Assembly (NCBI RefSeq): GCF_000421545.1
Contig: NZ_ATXF01000004.1
Coordinates: 1 to 64,000 of the forward strand
Direction: 5' to 3'
Length of the DNA stretch: 64,000 bases
From: Agromyces italicus DSM 16388
GTDB lineage: Bacteria; Actinomycetota; Actinomycetes; Actinomycetales; Microbacteriaceae
The stretch's first letter is position 1. Each line of letters opens with the position of its first letter. Shown one piece after another: positions 27,866 through 36,600 of this stretch. Below the pieces are notes generated by a model. The model did not search any database. It saw nothing but the letters and a program-made list of their open reading frames with translations, and was not told the DNA's origin. Position numbers and translations under genes: made by a program.

Positions 27866-27980
27866 AGCGAAGGGGAGTATCCCGCGAGGCTGTGCCTCGA
27901 TTCACGATCGTCAGTACGAGCGCCATCGCAGCCGCTCCGGTCGTCGAAGCTGTGCGAACAGCCCGGGAGAGACTTTCGGA
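27866..27980 (+). promoter_or_regulatory. yybP-ykoY-type manganese riboswitch upstream of terC
   Basis: The leader carries the two most conserved elements of the yybP-ykoY aptamer: GGGGAGTA (27872-27879) and, about 90 nt later, GAGAC (27969-27973) next to CTTTCG. P1 pairs CGAAGG (27868-27873) with CTTTCG (27973-27978). A CGAGGC-TGT-GCCTCG hairpin (27885-27899) and a CGTCAGTA internal-loop segment follow. Members of this class bind Mn2+ and precede manganese exporters, including TerC/Alx-type proteins. A -10-like TAGACT lies at 27854-27859. Confidence 0.72.
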
Positions 27981-28013
27981 TTCCGTCGTCCCCAGAACTC
28001 CGAAAGGTCCAAC

Positions 28014-29051
28014 GTGCTCGAACTCCCCGTCTGGTTCGAAGTCGGTTCGCTCATCGTGCTGACGCTCATCCTCATCGGCGACCTGCTGCTCGTGCTGAAG
28101 CGCCCGCACGTGCCCTCGATGAAGGAGTCGACGCTCTGGGTCGCCTTCTACGTCGCGCTCGCGCTCGTCTTCGCCGGAATGATGTTCTGGCTCGGCGACG
28201 CCGAGCACGGCGGGCAGTTCCTCGCCGGCTGGCTGACCGAGTACAGCCTCTCGATCGACAACCTCTTCGTCTTCGTGATCATCATGGCGAGGTTCTCCGT
28301 GCCGCGGAAGCTGCAGCAGGAGGTGCTCATGGTGGGCATCATCATCGCGCTCGTGCTGCGCGGCATCTTCATCCTGCTCGGCGCCTCGCTCATCGAGAAC
28401 TTCAGCTGGATCTTCTACATCTTCGGCGCCTGGCTCGTGTGGACCGCGATCCAGCAGGTGCGCGGCGACCATGAAGACGAAGACAGCGAGACCTTCATCG
28501 TGCGGCTGCTCCGCAAGCGGGTCAGGCTCACCGACGAGTACGACGGCGTGAAGCTCCGCACCACGATCGACGGCAAGCGCTTCTTCACGCCCATGCTCAT
28601 CGTCTTCGTGGCGATCGGCACGACCGACCTGCTCTTCGCGCTCGACTCGATCCCCGCGATCTTCGGCATCACCCAGTCGGCGTTCATCGTGTTCACCGCG
28701 AACGTGTTCGCCCTGATGGGCCTGCGCCAGCTCTACTTCCTCCTCGGCGGCCTCCTCGAGCGCCTCGAGTACCTGAAGTACGGCATCGCCTTCATCCTCG
28801 CGTTCATCGGCGTGAAGCTCGTGCTCCACGCGATGCATGTCAACGAACTTCCGTTCATCAACGGCGGCGAGCACATCGAGTGGGCGCCCGAGATCTCCAC
28901 GTGGATGTCCCTGGGCGTCATCCTCGCCGCGATGGCGGTCGCCACCGTGGCGAGCCTCGTGAAGGCCCGCGTCGACGCGAAGCGCCGTGGACACAAGCTG
29001 ATGGACGAGGTGCCCCACTTCACCGAGGACTCCGAGCGTTCGGGCCGCTGA
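28014..29051 (+). CDS. TerC-family membrane protein (probable manganese exporter)
   Basis: A 345-aa protein with about nine helices and the family's conserved acidic intramembrane motifs: EYSLSIDNLFVFVIIM near residue 75 and GTTDLLFALDSIPAIFG near residue 203. The cytoplasmic loop (HEDEDSETFIVRLLRK) is typical. TerC/Alx-type proteins export Mn2+ or support metallation of exported proteins. The GTG start follows AAAGG at good spacing. The upstream manganese-riboswitch-like leader supports an Mn2+ role. Confidence 0.9.
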   Translation: MLELPVWFEVGSLIVLTLILIGDLLLVLKRPHVPSMKESTLWVAFYVALALVFAGMMFWLGDAEHGGQFLAGWLTEYSLSIDNLFVFVIIMARFSVPRKLQQEVLMVGIIIALVLRGIFILLGASLIENFSWIFYIFGAWLVWTAIQQVRGDHEDEDSETFIVRLLRKRVRLTDEYDGVKLRTTIDGKRFFTPMLIVFVAIGTTDLLFALDSIPAIFGITQSAFIVFTANVFALMGLRQLYFLLGGLLERLEYLKYGIAFILAFIGVKLVLHAMHVNELPFINGGEHIEWAPEISTWMSLGVILAAMAVATVASLVKARVDAKRRGHKLMDEVPHFTEDSERSGR

Positions 29052-29174
29052 CCCGGGCTCCGTTCTCCACAGGTGACGGCGTTGCGGCGCAGGAGTTGCT
29101 ACCGTTGACGGGCGACGCCCGGCGGCGTCGCTCGGGCTGCCGTCCCGACCACGCCCGCCCTATCGAGGAGAACC

Positions 29175-30047
29175 GTGCCAGGTGATGTCGAGGGTGTCGT
29201 CGCTCTGACCCGCGGTTCGGCGCTCATCGCGCACTCCGCGCGGAGCGACATCGGGCGCGTGCGCAGCGTGAACGAAGACGCCGTGTTCGCCGAGTCGCCG
29301 GTCTATCTCGTGGCCGACGGCATGGGCGGCCACGCGCGGGGCGATGCCGCGAGCCAGGCGGTCGTCGAGACGTTCCGGCGCCATGTCGAGCCGGGCACGC
29401 CGCCGTCACCCGAGCAGGTGCTCGACGCGATCCACAGCTCGAACGAGGCCGTGCGCGCGCTGAGCGACCGCGGCGAGGAGGGCACGGCCGTGGCGGGCAC
29501 CACGCTCGCCGGCGTCGCGCTCGTCGACGCGGGCGATGCGGGCGGCTACCACTGGATGGCGTTCAACATCGGCGATTCCCGCATCTACTCGTGGAGCGGC
29601 CGGGCGCTCGAGCAGGTGAGCGTCGACCACTCCGCCGTGCAAGAGTTGGTCGACGCGGGGCTGATCAGCCCCGACGACGCCGAACGCCACCCCGAACGCA
29701 ACGTGATCACGAGAGCGCTCGGAGCCGACGACGTCGTCGACCCCGACGTATGGCTCATCCCGGCCACAGGTCGACAGGTCTTCCTCGTCTGCTCCGACGG
29801 GCTCACGAAAGAGCTCGAGGACGAGCGGATCGCCGCCATCCTCGCGGGCGACGCCGCGCACCCCGCCGGCATGGCGGGCGAACTCGTCGATGCCGCGCTC
29901 GCGCACGGCGGACGCGACAACATCAGCGTCGTCGTCGTCGAATCGAAGATCGGCGGCGATGACGACGACGCCGATTCGACGCGCGACCGCGGCGACGAGT
30001 CGATCGAAGTCACGAGGCCGAGAGACGAGGGGCGACACGATGGCTGA
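29175..30047 (+). CDS. PP2C-family Ser/Thr protein phosphatase
   Basis: A 290-aa PPM phosphatase. Metal-binding acids are seen in VNEDAVF (D35) and VADGMGGHARGD (D48), with further motifs in FNIGDSRIY, VCSDGLTKE and GGRDNISVVVVE. A 35-residue acidic/charged C-terminal tail has no TM, so the protein is cytoplasmic. The GTG start is preceded by GAGGAG. It is the first gene of the phospho-signalling cluster and overlaps the next FHA gene by 8 nt. It probably removes phosphates placed by the kinase at 31242. Confidence 0.93.
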   Translation: MPGDVEGVVALTRGSALIAHSARSDIGRVRSVNEDAVFAESPVYLVADGMGGHARGDAASQAVVETFRRHVEPGTPPSPEQVLDAIHSSNEAVRALSDRGEEGTAVAGTTLAGVALVDAGDAGGYHWMAFNIGDSRIYSWSGRALEQVSVDHSAVQELVDAGLISPDDAERHPERNVITRALGADDVVDPDVWLIPATGRQVFLVCSDGLTKELEDERIAAILAGDAAHPAGMAGELVDAALAHGGRDNISVVVVESKIGGDDDDADSTRDRGDESIEVTRPRDEGRHDG

Positions 30048-31242
30048 GTATCGCGCAGACGCGAGCGGGGCCGTCGCCGCCGTGCGGACGGGGGCCGTGC
30101 TCGTCGTCGCGGGCGAGTCGGCTGCGCCGGTGGCCGCAGAGCTGTGGTCGGTGCTCGACCGCGAGGCGACGAACGCGGTGCTCGAGCGGCTCACGGCCGA
30201 CGGTCTCGGGCGCACCCCCGACTTCGCCTTCCTCACCTGGCAGTCCGCGGGCGAGCGCCTCGGCAGCGTCCGCATCATCGTGCGCGGAGCGTTCGAGGTC
30301 GTCGCGGGCGAGGTCGTCGTGTCGGGCGCCGCCGTCTCGACGTGGACCGAACGGCTCGTCGACGACGCCGAGCGCGTCGAGATCGTCCATGCAGAAGCCT
30401 CGGATGCCACGGATGCCACGGATGGCGCCTCGTGGCTGCCGATCCTCGACGGCGTGGTGGCCGCGGCGGCCGTCGCCGTGCCGGGCGCCGCGCCGACGGG
30501 CGACATCGGCGTCGCTCCGAAGCCCCTGGCGACCTCGGCCGCCGCTGCGCCGGCGAATCCCGGGGCGGAGGTCGACGACGTCGAGCTGCTCGGGGTCTCC
30601 GAGCACACGATCGCGCCGGTCGAAGAAGAGACCATCGTCGGGGTCACCGATTTCATCCGTCCGCCCGAGGCGACCGGGGGTCCGCTCGTGGCGGCGCCGA
30701 ACGTCGTGCCGACGCCCGCCGTCGTCGGTGATCTCGACGAGACCATCGCGCGGCCGGTCGGCGAGGGCGTGTCCGCTGCCTTCGCCCCCGGCGACCACGA
30801 CGGCATGACGGTCGCGAGCGCCGACATCCGGCGCCTGCGCGCCGAGCGCGATGCGGCCCGTCCGGCCACGGGTGCGGCGCCGGCGCGCCCGACGCCGGCA
30901 TCGCCGGGCGTGCGCGTGCGCATGCCCGACGGCAGTTTCGAACCGCTCGGCCACGAGATCGTGCTCGGCCGCTCGCCGAGCGTCAGCAAGGTCTCGGGTG
31001 GTCGTCTGCCGAGGCTCGTCACGATCGGGCACGGCGATCCCGACATCTCGCGCAGTCACGTGCGCCTCGCGCTCGAGGGCGGCACCGTCGTCGTCACCGA
31101 CCTGCACTCGCGCAACGGCACGCTCGTGGTCGCCCCCGGTCGTGCACCGGTGAAGCTCCGCGCCGGAGAGCCGACGCCCGTGCTCATCGGCACCGTCGTC
31201 GACCTCGGCGGCGGCTGGACGATCCAGGTGGTGGGCGACTGA
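30040..31242 (+). CDS. FHA-domain protein with Thr-rich linker
   Basis: A 400-aa protein. Residues 1-120 form an uncharacterised alpha/beta domain (AVLVVAGESAAP, FAFLTWQSAGERLGSVRIIV). Residues about 150-290 are a low-complexity linker with several acidic-Thr motifs (SEHTIAPV, EETIVGV, DETIARP). Residues about 305-395 form an FHA domain with LGRSPS, ISRSH and HSRNGT, the three canonical phosphothreonine-binding elements. It overlaps the PP2C gene and the kinase gene, so co-translation is likely. It is a probable kinase substrate or adaptor. Confidence 0.88.
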   Translation: MAEYRADASGAVAAVRTGAVLVVAGESAAPVAAELWSVLDREATNAVLERLTADGLGRTPDFAFLTWQSAGERLGSVRIIVRGAFEVVAGEVVVSGAAVSTWTERLVDDAERVEIVHAEASDATDATDGASWLPILDGVVAAAAVAVPGAAPTGDIGVAPKPLATSAAAAPANPGAEVDDVELLGVSEHTIAPVEEETIVGVTDFIRPPEATGGPLVAAPNVVPTPAVVGDLDETIARPVGEGVSAAFAPGDHDGMTVASADIRRLRAERDAARPATGAAPARPTPASPGVRVRMPDGSFEPLGHEIVLGRSPSVSKVSGGRLPRLVTIGHGDPDISRSHVRLALEGGTVVVTDLHSRNGTLVVAPGRAPVKLRAGEPTPVLIGTVVDLGGGWTIQVVGD

Positions 31243-32912
31243 TGCGGCGAGCCACCTCGACACCGCCCGAGCTTCCGGGCTACAACTCGCTCGGCCTGCT
31301 CGGCTCGGGCGGCTTCGCCGACGTCTTCCTCTACGAGCAGCGCCTGCCGCGCCGCAAGGTCGCCGTCAAGGTGCTGCTCACCGAAGAGCTCGGCCGCGAC
31401 ACCCGCGCCCAGTTCGTCGCCGAGGCGAACCTCATGGCGCAGCTCTCGGCGCACCCCTTCATCGTCACCATCTTCCACGCCGACGTCTCGGCCGACGGGC
31501 GCCCGTACTTCGTCATGGAGTACTGCTCGGGCCCGAGCCTGGCCGAACGGTACAAGCGCGAGCCCTTCTCGGTCGAAGACGCGCTGCGCACCGGCGTGCG
31601 GCTCGCCGGCGCGATCGCCACCGCGCACGCCGCCGGCATCCTGCACCGCGACATCAAGCCCGCGAACGTCCTCACGAACGACTACGGCTGGCCCGCGCTC
31701 ACCGATTTCGGCATCTCGTCGAATCTCGAGGGCGAGCTGCCGGTGCACACGGTCACGGTGGCCGAGCTCGGTGCGACCGGTTCGGCGTCGGGCACCGGGC
31801 AGTCGGCGGTCGGGCTCAGCGTGCCGTGGTCGCCGCCCGAGATGTTCGACGACGACCCGAAGCCCGACCCGCGCAGCGACGTCTTCTCGCTCGCGGCGAC
31901 GGTGCACACCCTGCTCGCCGGGCGCACCCCGTTCGAGATCCCGGGGCGCTCCAACGGCTCGCTCGACCTCATGGGCCGGATCGAGCGCGGGGCGATCACG
32001 CCGATCGGCCGAACCGATGTGCCCGCGAGCCTCGCGGCCGTGCTGGCGAAGGGCATGGCGACCCGTCGCGACGATCGCTATCCGAGTGCGGTCGAGTTCG
32101 CGCGCGCCCTCCAGCGGGTCGAGCTCGAGCTCGGCTATGCCGCGACGAACATCGAGGTGCCGAACCTCGCCGCTGCGCGCGAGGCCGAGCCCGACGACGA
32201 CGGCGCCGACGCGACTCGCGCCCGATCGGTGAAGACCGTCGCGGCGCAGGCACCCGTCGCGCCCTCGCCCGTGGCCGCCGTGCCGGTCGCGCCCGCGCCG
32301 ATCGCGCCGCCGCCCGTCGACGACGACCGCACCCTCGCCCGCTCGCCGCAGCAGCTCGCCGCACAAGCTCCGGCGCCCGCGGTCGACGACGCCACCATGC
32401 TCCGCACCCGCGGCGCCGCCGCGCCGGCGCCCGACGCCACCGTCATCCGCCCAGTGGGCGCGGCCCCGGCCTCCGGCACCGCGTCGGCGCCGACCGAGAC
32501 CAGGGCGCCTCGACGCTCGCGCGTCGGTGCGGTCGTCGCGATCGTCGCCGCGATCGTCGTCGCGGCCGTCGTCGGCATCGCGATCGCACTCTCGGGCACG
32601 CTCGCCGCGCCCGAGCCCGAGCCCACCTCGTCGACGAGCGGCGAGGACGCGGTGATCGAGGCGACGGTGCCGGCGCCGACGGTCGAGTTCGCCGGCCTCG
32701 ACGGCACCTCCGCCGTCTTCGAGGTCGCACACGACGACGCCGAAGAGGGTGACCGCTACCGTTGGAAGCGCGTCGACGGAACGGGTTCGACCGAAGTCTC
32801 CGAGGGCCCGACGATCACCGTCGTGAACGATGCGGGGGGCGTCGTCTGCATCGATGTGCAGGTGCAGCGCGGCAGCAAGACCTCCGAACCGGCGAGGGGA
32901 TGCTCCGGATGA
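31242..32912 (+). CDS. Transmembrane Ser/Thr protein kinase
   Basis: A 556-aa protein. The kinase domain spans residues about 12-290, with the Gly loop GSGGFADV (21-28), catalytic Lys in VAVKVL (K43), HRDIKPANVL (D137), DFG (D155) and SPPEM in place of APE. A Pro/Ala linker (310-425) carries acidic-Thr motifs (DRTLARS, DATMLRT, DATVIRP). A TM helix (about 428-450) is followed by an external domain of about 100 residues with an Ig/FN3-like beta pattern and two cysteines (VVCIDVQV, ARGCSG). There are no PASTA repeats. TGATG overlap with the FHA gene. It is the probable signalling hub of the cluster. Confidence 0.93.
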   Translation: MRRATSTPPELPGYNSLGLLGSGGFADVFLYEQRLPRRKVAVKVLLTEELGRDTRAQFVAEANLMAQLSAHPFIVTIFHADVSADGRPYFVMEYCSGPSLAERYKREPFSVEDALRTGVRLAGAIATAHAAGILHRDIKPANVLTNDYGWPALTDFGISSNLEGELPVHTVTVAELGATGSASGTGQSAVGLSVPWSPPEMFDDDPKPDPRSDVFSLAATVHTLLAGRTPFEIPGRSNGSLDLMGRIERGAITPIGRTDVPASLAAVLAKGMATRRDDRYPSAVEFARALQRVELELGYAATNIEVPNLAAAREAEPDDDGADATRARSVKTVAAQAPVAPSPVAAVPVAPAPIAPPPVDDDRTLARSPQQLAAQAPAPAVDDATMLRTRGAAAPAPDATVIRPVGAAPASGTASAPTETRAPRRSRVGAVVAIVAAIVVAAVVGIAIALSGTLAAPEPEPTSSTSGEDAVIEATVPAPTVEFAGLDGTSAVFEVAHDDAEEGDRYRWKRVDGTGSTEVSEGPTITVVNDAGGVVCIDVQVQRGSKTSEPARGCSG

Positions 32913-33622
32913 GGCCGTTGCGCGTCGAATACTGCGGGGAGTGGTACACGGTCGAGGCCGGCGAGCCGTTCACGATCGGGCGCGACTCCGACCTCACCAT
33001 CGACGAGAACCCGTACCTGCACCGCACCTTCCTCACCCTGTCGTCGGAGTACGGCCTCTGGTGGCTCTCGAACGTGGGGCAGCTGCTGTCGGCGACGGTC
33101 TCCGATGCGACGGGCAGCGTGCAGGCCTGGGTCGCGCCGGGGGCGAAGCTGCCCCTCGTCTTCCAGACCGTGCACGTCATGTTCAGCGCCGGCGCGACGA
33201 CCTACGACTTCACCGTGCATGCCGAAGAGGACTTCTACAACACCTCGCTCACGGCGACCCCCGCCGACGGCGGCACCACGGTGATGCCGGTCACCCTGAC
33301 GACGAGCCAGCGGCTGCTCGTGGTCGCGCTCGCCGAGCACGTTCTGGCCCAGCCGACGGCCGGGCGCGCGACCGTGCCCACCTCGGCCGAGGCGGCGGCC
33401 CGCCTCGGCTGGAGCATGACGACGTTCAACCGCAAGCTCGACAACGTGTGCGAGAAGCTCGACCGCATCGGCGTCGACGGACTGCGCGGCGGGCGGGGCA
33501 AGCTCGCCACGAACCGTCGCGCCCGCCTCGTCGAGTACGCCGTGGCGACCCGCCTCGTGAGCGCCGACGACCTGCCGATGCTCGATCGCGCGGTCGACGA
33601 CGCCGAAGTCCCGCACGCGTGA
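32909..33622 (+). CDS. FHA-like domain protein with C-terminal HTH-like region
   Basis: A 237-aa protein. Residues 1-120 resemble an FHA beta-sandwich (GEPFTIGRDSDLTI, then LHRTFLTLS), but the canonical SxxH and NG elements are poorly conserved, so phosphopeptide binding is uncertain. Residues about 135-237 are helical with a winged-HTH look: LTTSQRLLVVALAEHVL, TSAEAAARLGWSMTTFNRKL, DNVCEKLDRIGV. ATG 32909 overlaps the kinase stop (ATGA) and sits 9 nt after GAGGGG; ATG 32900 is also possible. It could link kinase signalling to transcription. Its 3' end overlaps the first giant gene (GTGA). Confidence 0.72.
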   Translation: MRPLRVEYCGEWYTVEAGEPFTIGRDSDLTIDENPYLHRTFLTLSSEYGLWWLSNVGQLLSATVSDATGSVQAWVAPGAKLPLVFQTVHVMFSAGATTYDFTVHAEEDFYNTSLTATPADGGTTVMPVTLTTSQRLLVVALAEHVLAQPTAGRATVPTSAEAAARLGWSMTTFNRKLDNVCEKLDRIGVDGLRGGRGKLATNRRARLVEYAVATRLVSADDLPMLDRAVDDAEVPHA

Positions 33623-36600
33623 TCCCACCCCTTCGGAGCGCACGGCGTCGCGCTGTGGCATCCATCACCGCGCTCGCCCTGCTCGCCGCGGTCCCGCTCG
33701 GTATCGCGGTGCTGCACGACGGGTTCCCCGTCACCGATGTCGACCTCGATGCGCGGACCGTCTGGGTGACGAACGGCGACGCCCTGCTCGCCGGGCGGCT
33801 CTCGAAGCCGATCGCCGAGTTCGACGGCGCCGTGAACACCGCGTCTCGCCGAACCGAGGTCTACCAGCACGGCGACGATGTCTTCCTCCACGATGCCGAG
33901 GCCGGCGCGATCGAGCGGATCGACCCCTCGTTCACCACGCTCGTCGAGCGCACCGAGGTGCCGCCGGGCTCGAGCGTCGCGTACGGCGGCGACTTCCTGG
34001 CCGTCGCTTCACCCGGGGGCGACGTCTGGATTCTCGACGCCGCCGCGCCGCTCGCCTTCGACTCCGCCTCCGCGCCGACGATCGTCGAGGCGGGTGCGGG
34101 GGCGCAACTCGCGGTGTCGGGCGACGGCACCGTGTTCGTGAGTTCGCCGCGCGAGGGCGCCCTCTTCCGGATCGGGGTCGGCGCCGAGACATCCGAACGC
34201 ATCGAGCTGCCCGAACTCGGCGAGCACCGACTCGCCGCGGTGGGCGAACACCCGGTCGTGCTCGACCTCGAGCGAGACCGATTGATCACCGACCAGGCGA
34301 CCGTCGATCTGCCCGAGGCGGCGCTCGAACTGCAGCAGACCGGCCCCGACGACGCGGCGGCGCTCGTGGCGACCGGCACAGGGCTCCTCGAGGTGCCGCT
34401 CGAAGGCGGTGCGGTCCGACGCATCGACGTCGGGATCACGGGCGAGCTGGCCGACGCCGAAGACGTCTCCGCACCGGTGCGTCTCGAGGGGTGCGCGCAC
34501 GGGGCGTGGGCGGGGGCCGGCCGATACGCGGTCGCGTGCGCCGACGGCGAGGCCCGGACGGTCGAACTCGACCGCCCGACGCACAACGTCGAACTCGAGT
34601 TCCGCGTCAATCGCAGCGTGATCGCGCTCAACGACCTCACGGGCGGCAACGCCTGGCTGATCGACTCCGCACTCCGCCTCGTCGACGACTGGGAGCAGGC
34701 CACCCCGCCCGAGGACGAGGAGACCGAGGACGGCGACGAGGAGTCGGCGACCGAGTCCTTCGAGGACACGCTCGCCGAACGCACGGAGGAGAACCGGGCC
34801 CCGCTCGCCCGCGACGACGTCTTCGGCGTGCGCCCTGGCGTCTCGACGATCATCCCCGTGCTCGACAACGACTCCGATCCCGACGGAGACGTGCTCGCCG
34901 TGGCCTCGACCGGCGAGGTGCCCGAGTCGCGAGGCGTGCTCGAGGTCATCGACGGCGGGCGGGCGCTCCAGTTCACGCCCGCCGACGGCATGCAGGGCTC
35001 GGTGAGCTTCCGCTATTCGGCGAGCGACGGTCGGCCGGGCGGCGTCGCCGAAGCGCAGGTCGACCTCGCGGTCCGCCCGCTCGGGCAGAACACGGCACCG
35101 GCGTCGTCGCGGAGTGCGGCGATCGGCGTCGAGCAGGGCCAGCGCGTCTCGTACAACGTGCTGCGCGACTGGCGCGATCCCGACGGCGACGCCGTCTTCC
35201 TCGTCTCGGCGTCGCCGAAGGGCGATGACGCGGTCAGCTTCGCGCCCGACGGCGAGCTCACCTTCACGCACACCTCGGGCGAGCTCGGCGAGAAGCAGGT
35301 CGCCTTCGTCGTCTCCGACGGGGTCGACCAGTCCACCGGCACGCTCACGGTCGAGGTGAAGCCGAAGGGCGAACTGCACCCGGTCGGCACCCCCGACTTC
35401 GCGGCGACGTTCACCGGCGAGACCGTGCTCGTCGAGCCGCTCGCGAACGACCAGAGCCCCTCGGGCGAACCGCTCGCGCTCCTCGGCCTCGACGAGGTGC
35501 CCGACGGTGCCGAGGTCGTCCCGAACCTCGAGCGCGGCACCATCGGGTTCACCGCACCGACGCCCGGCAGCTACACCGTGCTCTACCAGCTCGGCGCGGG
35601 CTCGAGCGCGAGCGTCGGACTGATCCGCGTCGATGTCGCGGAGCTGCCCGCAGAGCCGCTCGCGCCGATCGCCGTGACCGACCTCGCCTACCTGCGCGCC
35701 GGCGAGCCCGTCTCGGTGCCCGTACTCGCGAACGACGTCTCGCCGAGCGGCGACGTGCTCGCGGTGCAGGCGGTCGACACGCACGGGGCCGACGGCCGGC
35801 TCGCCGTCGAAGTGCTGACGAACGCGGTCGTGCGCATCACCCCGTCGTCGGCGCTCACCGAGCAGCTTCAGCTCGAAGTGACGATCAGCGACGGGCGGGC
35901 GAGCACGACCTCGGGCCTCACCGTCGTTCCGGTGCCGCCTCTGGTCAAGCATCAGCCGCCCGTCGCCGTCGACGACGAGGTGCGCGTGCGGGCCGGCGAC
36001 ATCGTGACGGTGCCCGTGCTCGACAACGACTCCCACCCCGATCACGCGCCACTGACCGTCGAGCCCGAGCTCGTCGACGACGCCGCGGCGGGTGGGCTCG
36101 CCTTCGTCAGCGACGACACGGTGCGCTACCAGGCGCCCGATGAGCCCGGCGTGTACTCGGTCGACTACCGGCTCACGGATCCCTCCCGAGAGACCGCCGT
36201 CGCCACGGTACGGTTCACGGTCGTCGACGACGGGGGAACGAACGCCGCGCCGAACGCACGGCCGCTCACCACCCGCACCTTCGCCGACTCGTCCGTGAAG
36301 ATCGACGTGCCGCTCGACGGCCTCGATCCCGACGGCGACTCCGTCGCGCTGCGGGGCGTCACCTCGACGCCGAAGCTCGGGCGGATCGCCGCGACCGACA
36401 CCGGCAGCATCGAGTACGAGTCGTACCCGGGCATGTCGGGCACCGACAGTTTCGAGTACGAGGTCGAGGACACGCGCGGCGAACGTTCCACCGGGACCAT
36501 CCGCGTCGGGGTGATCCCGCGCCCCGGCACCGACGCGCCACCGAACGCCGTCGACGACACGGTCGAGATCATGCCGGGGCGAGTCGCCTCCGTGCCGGTA

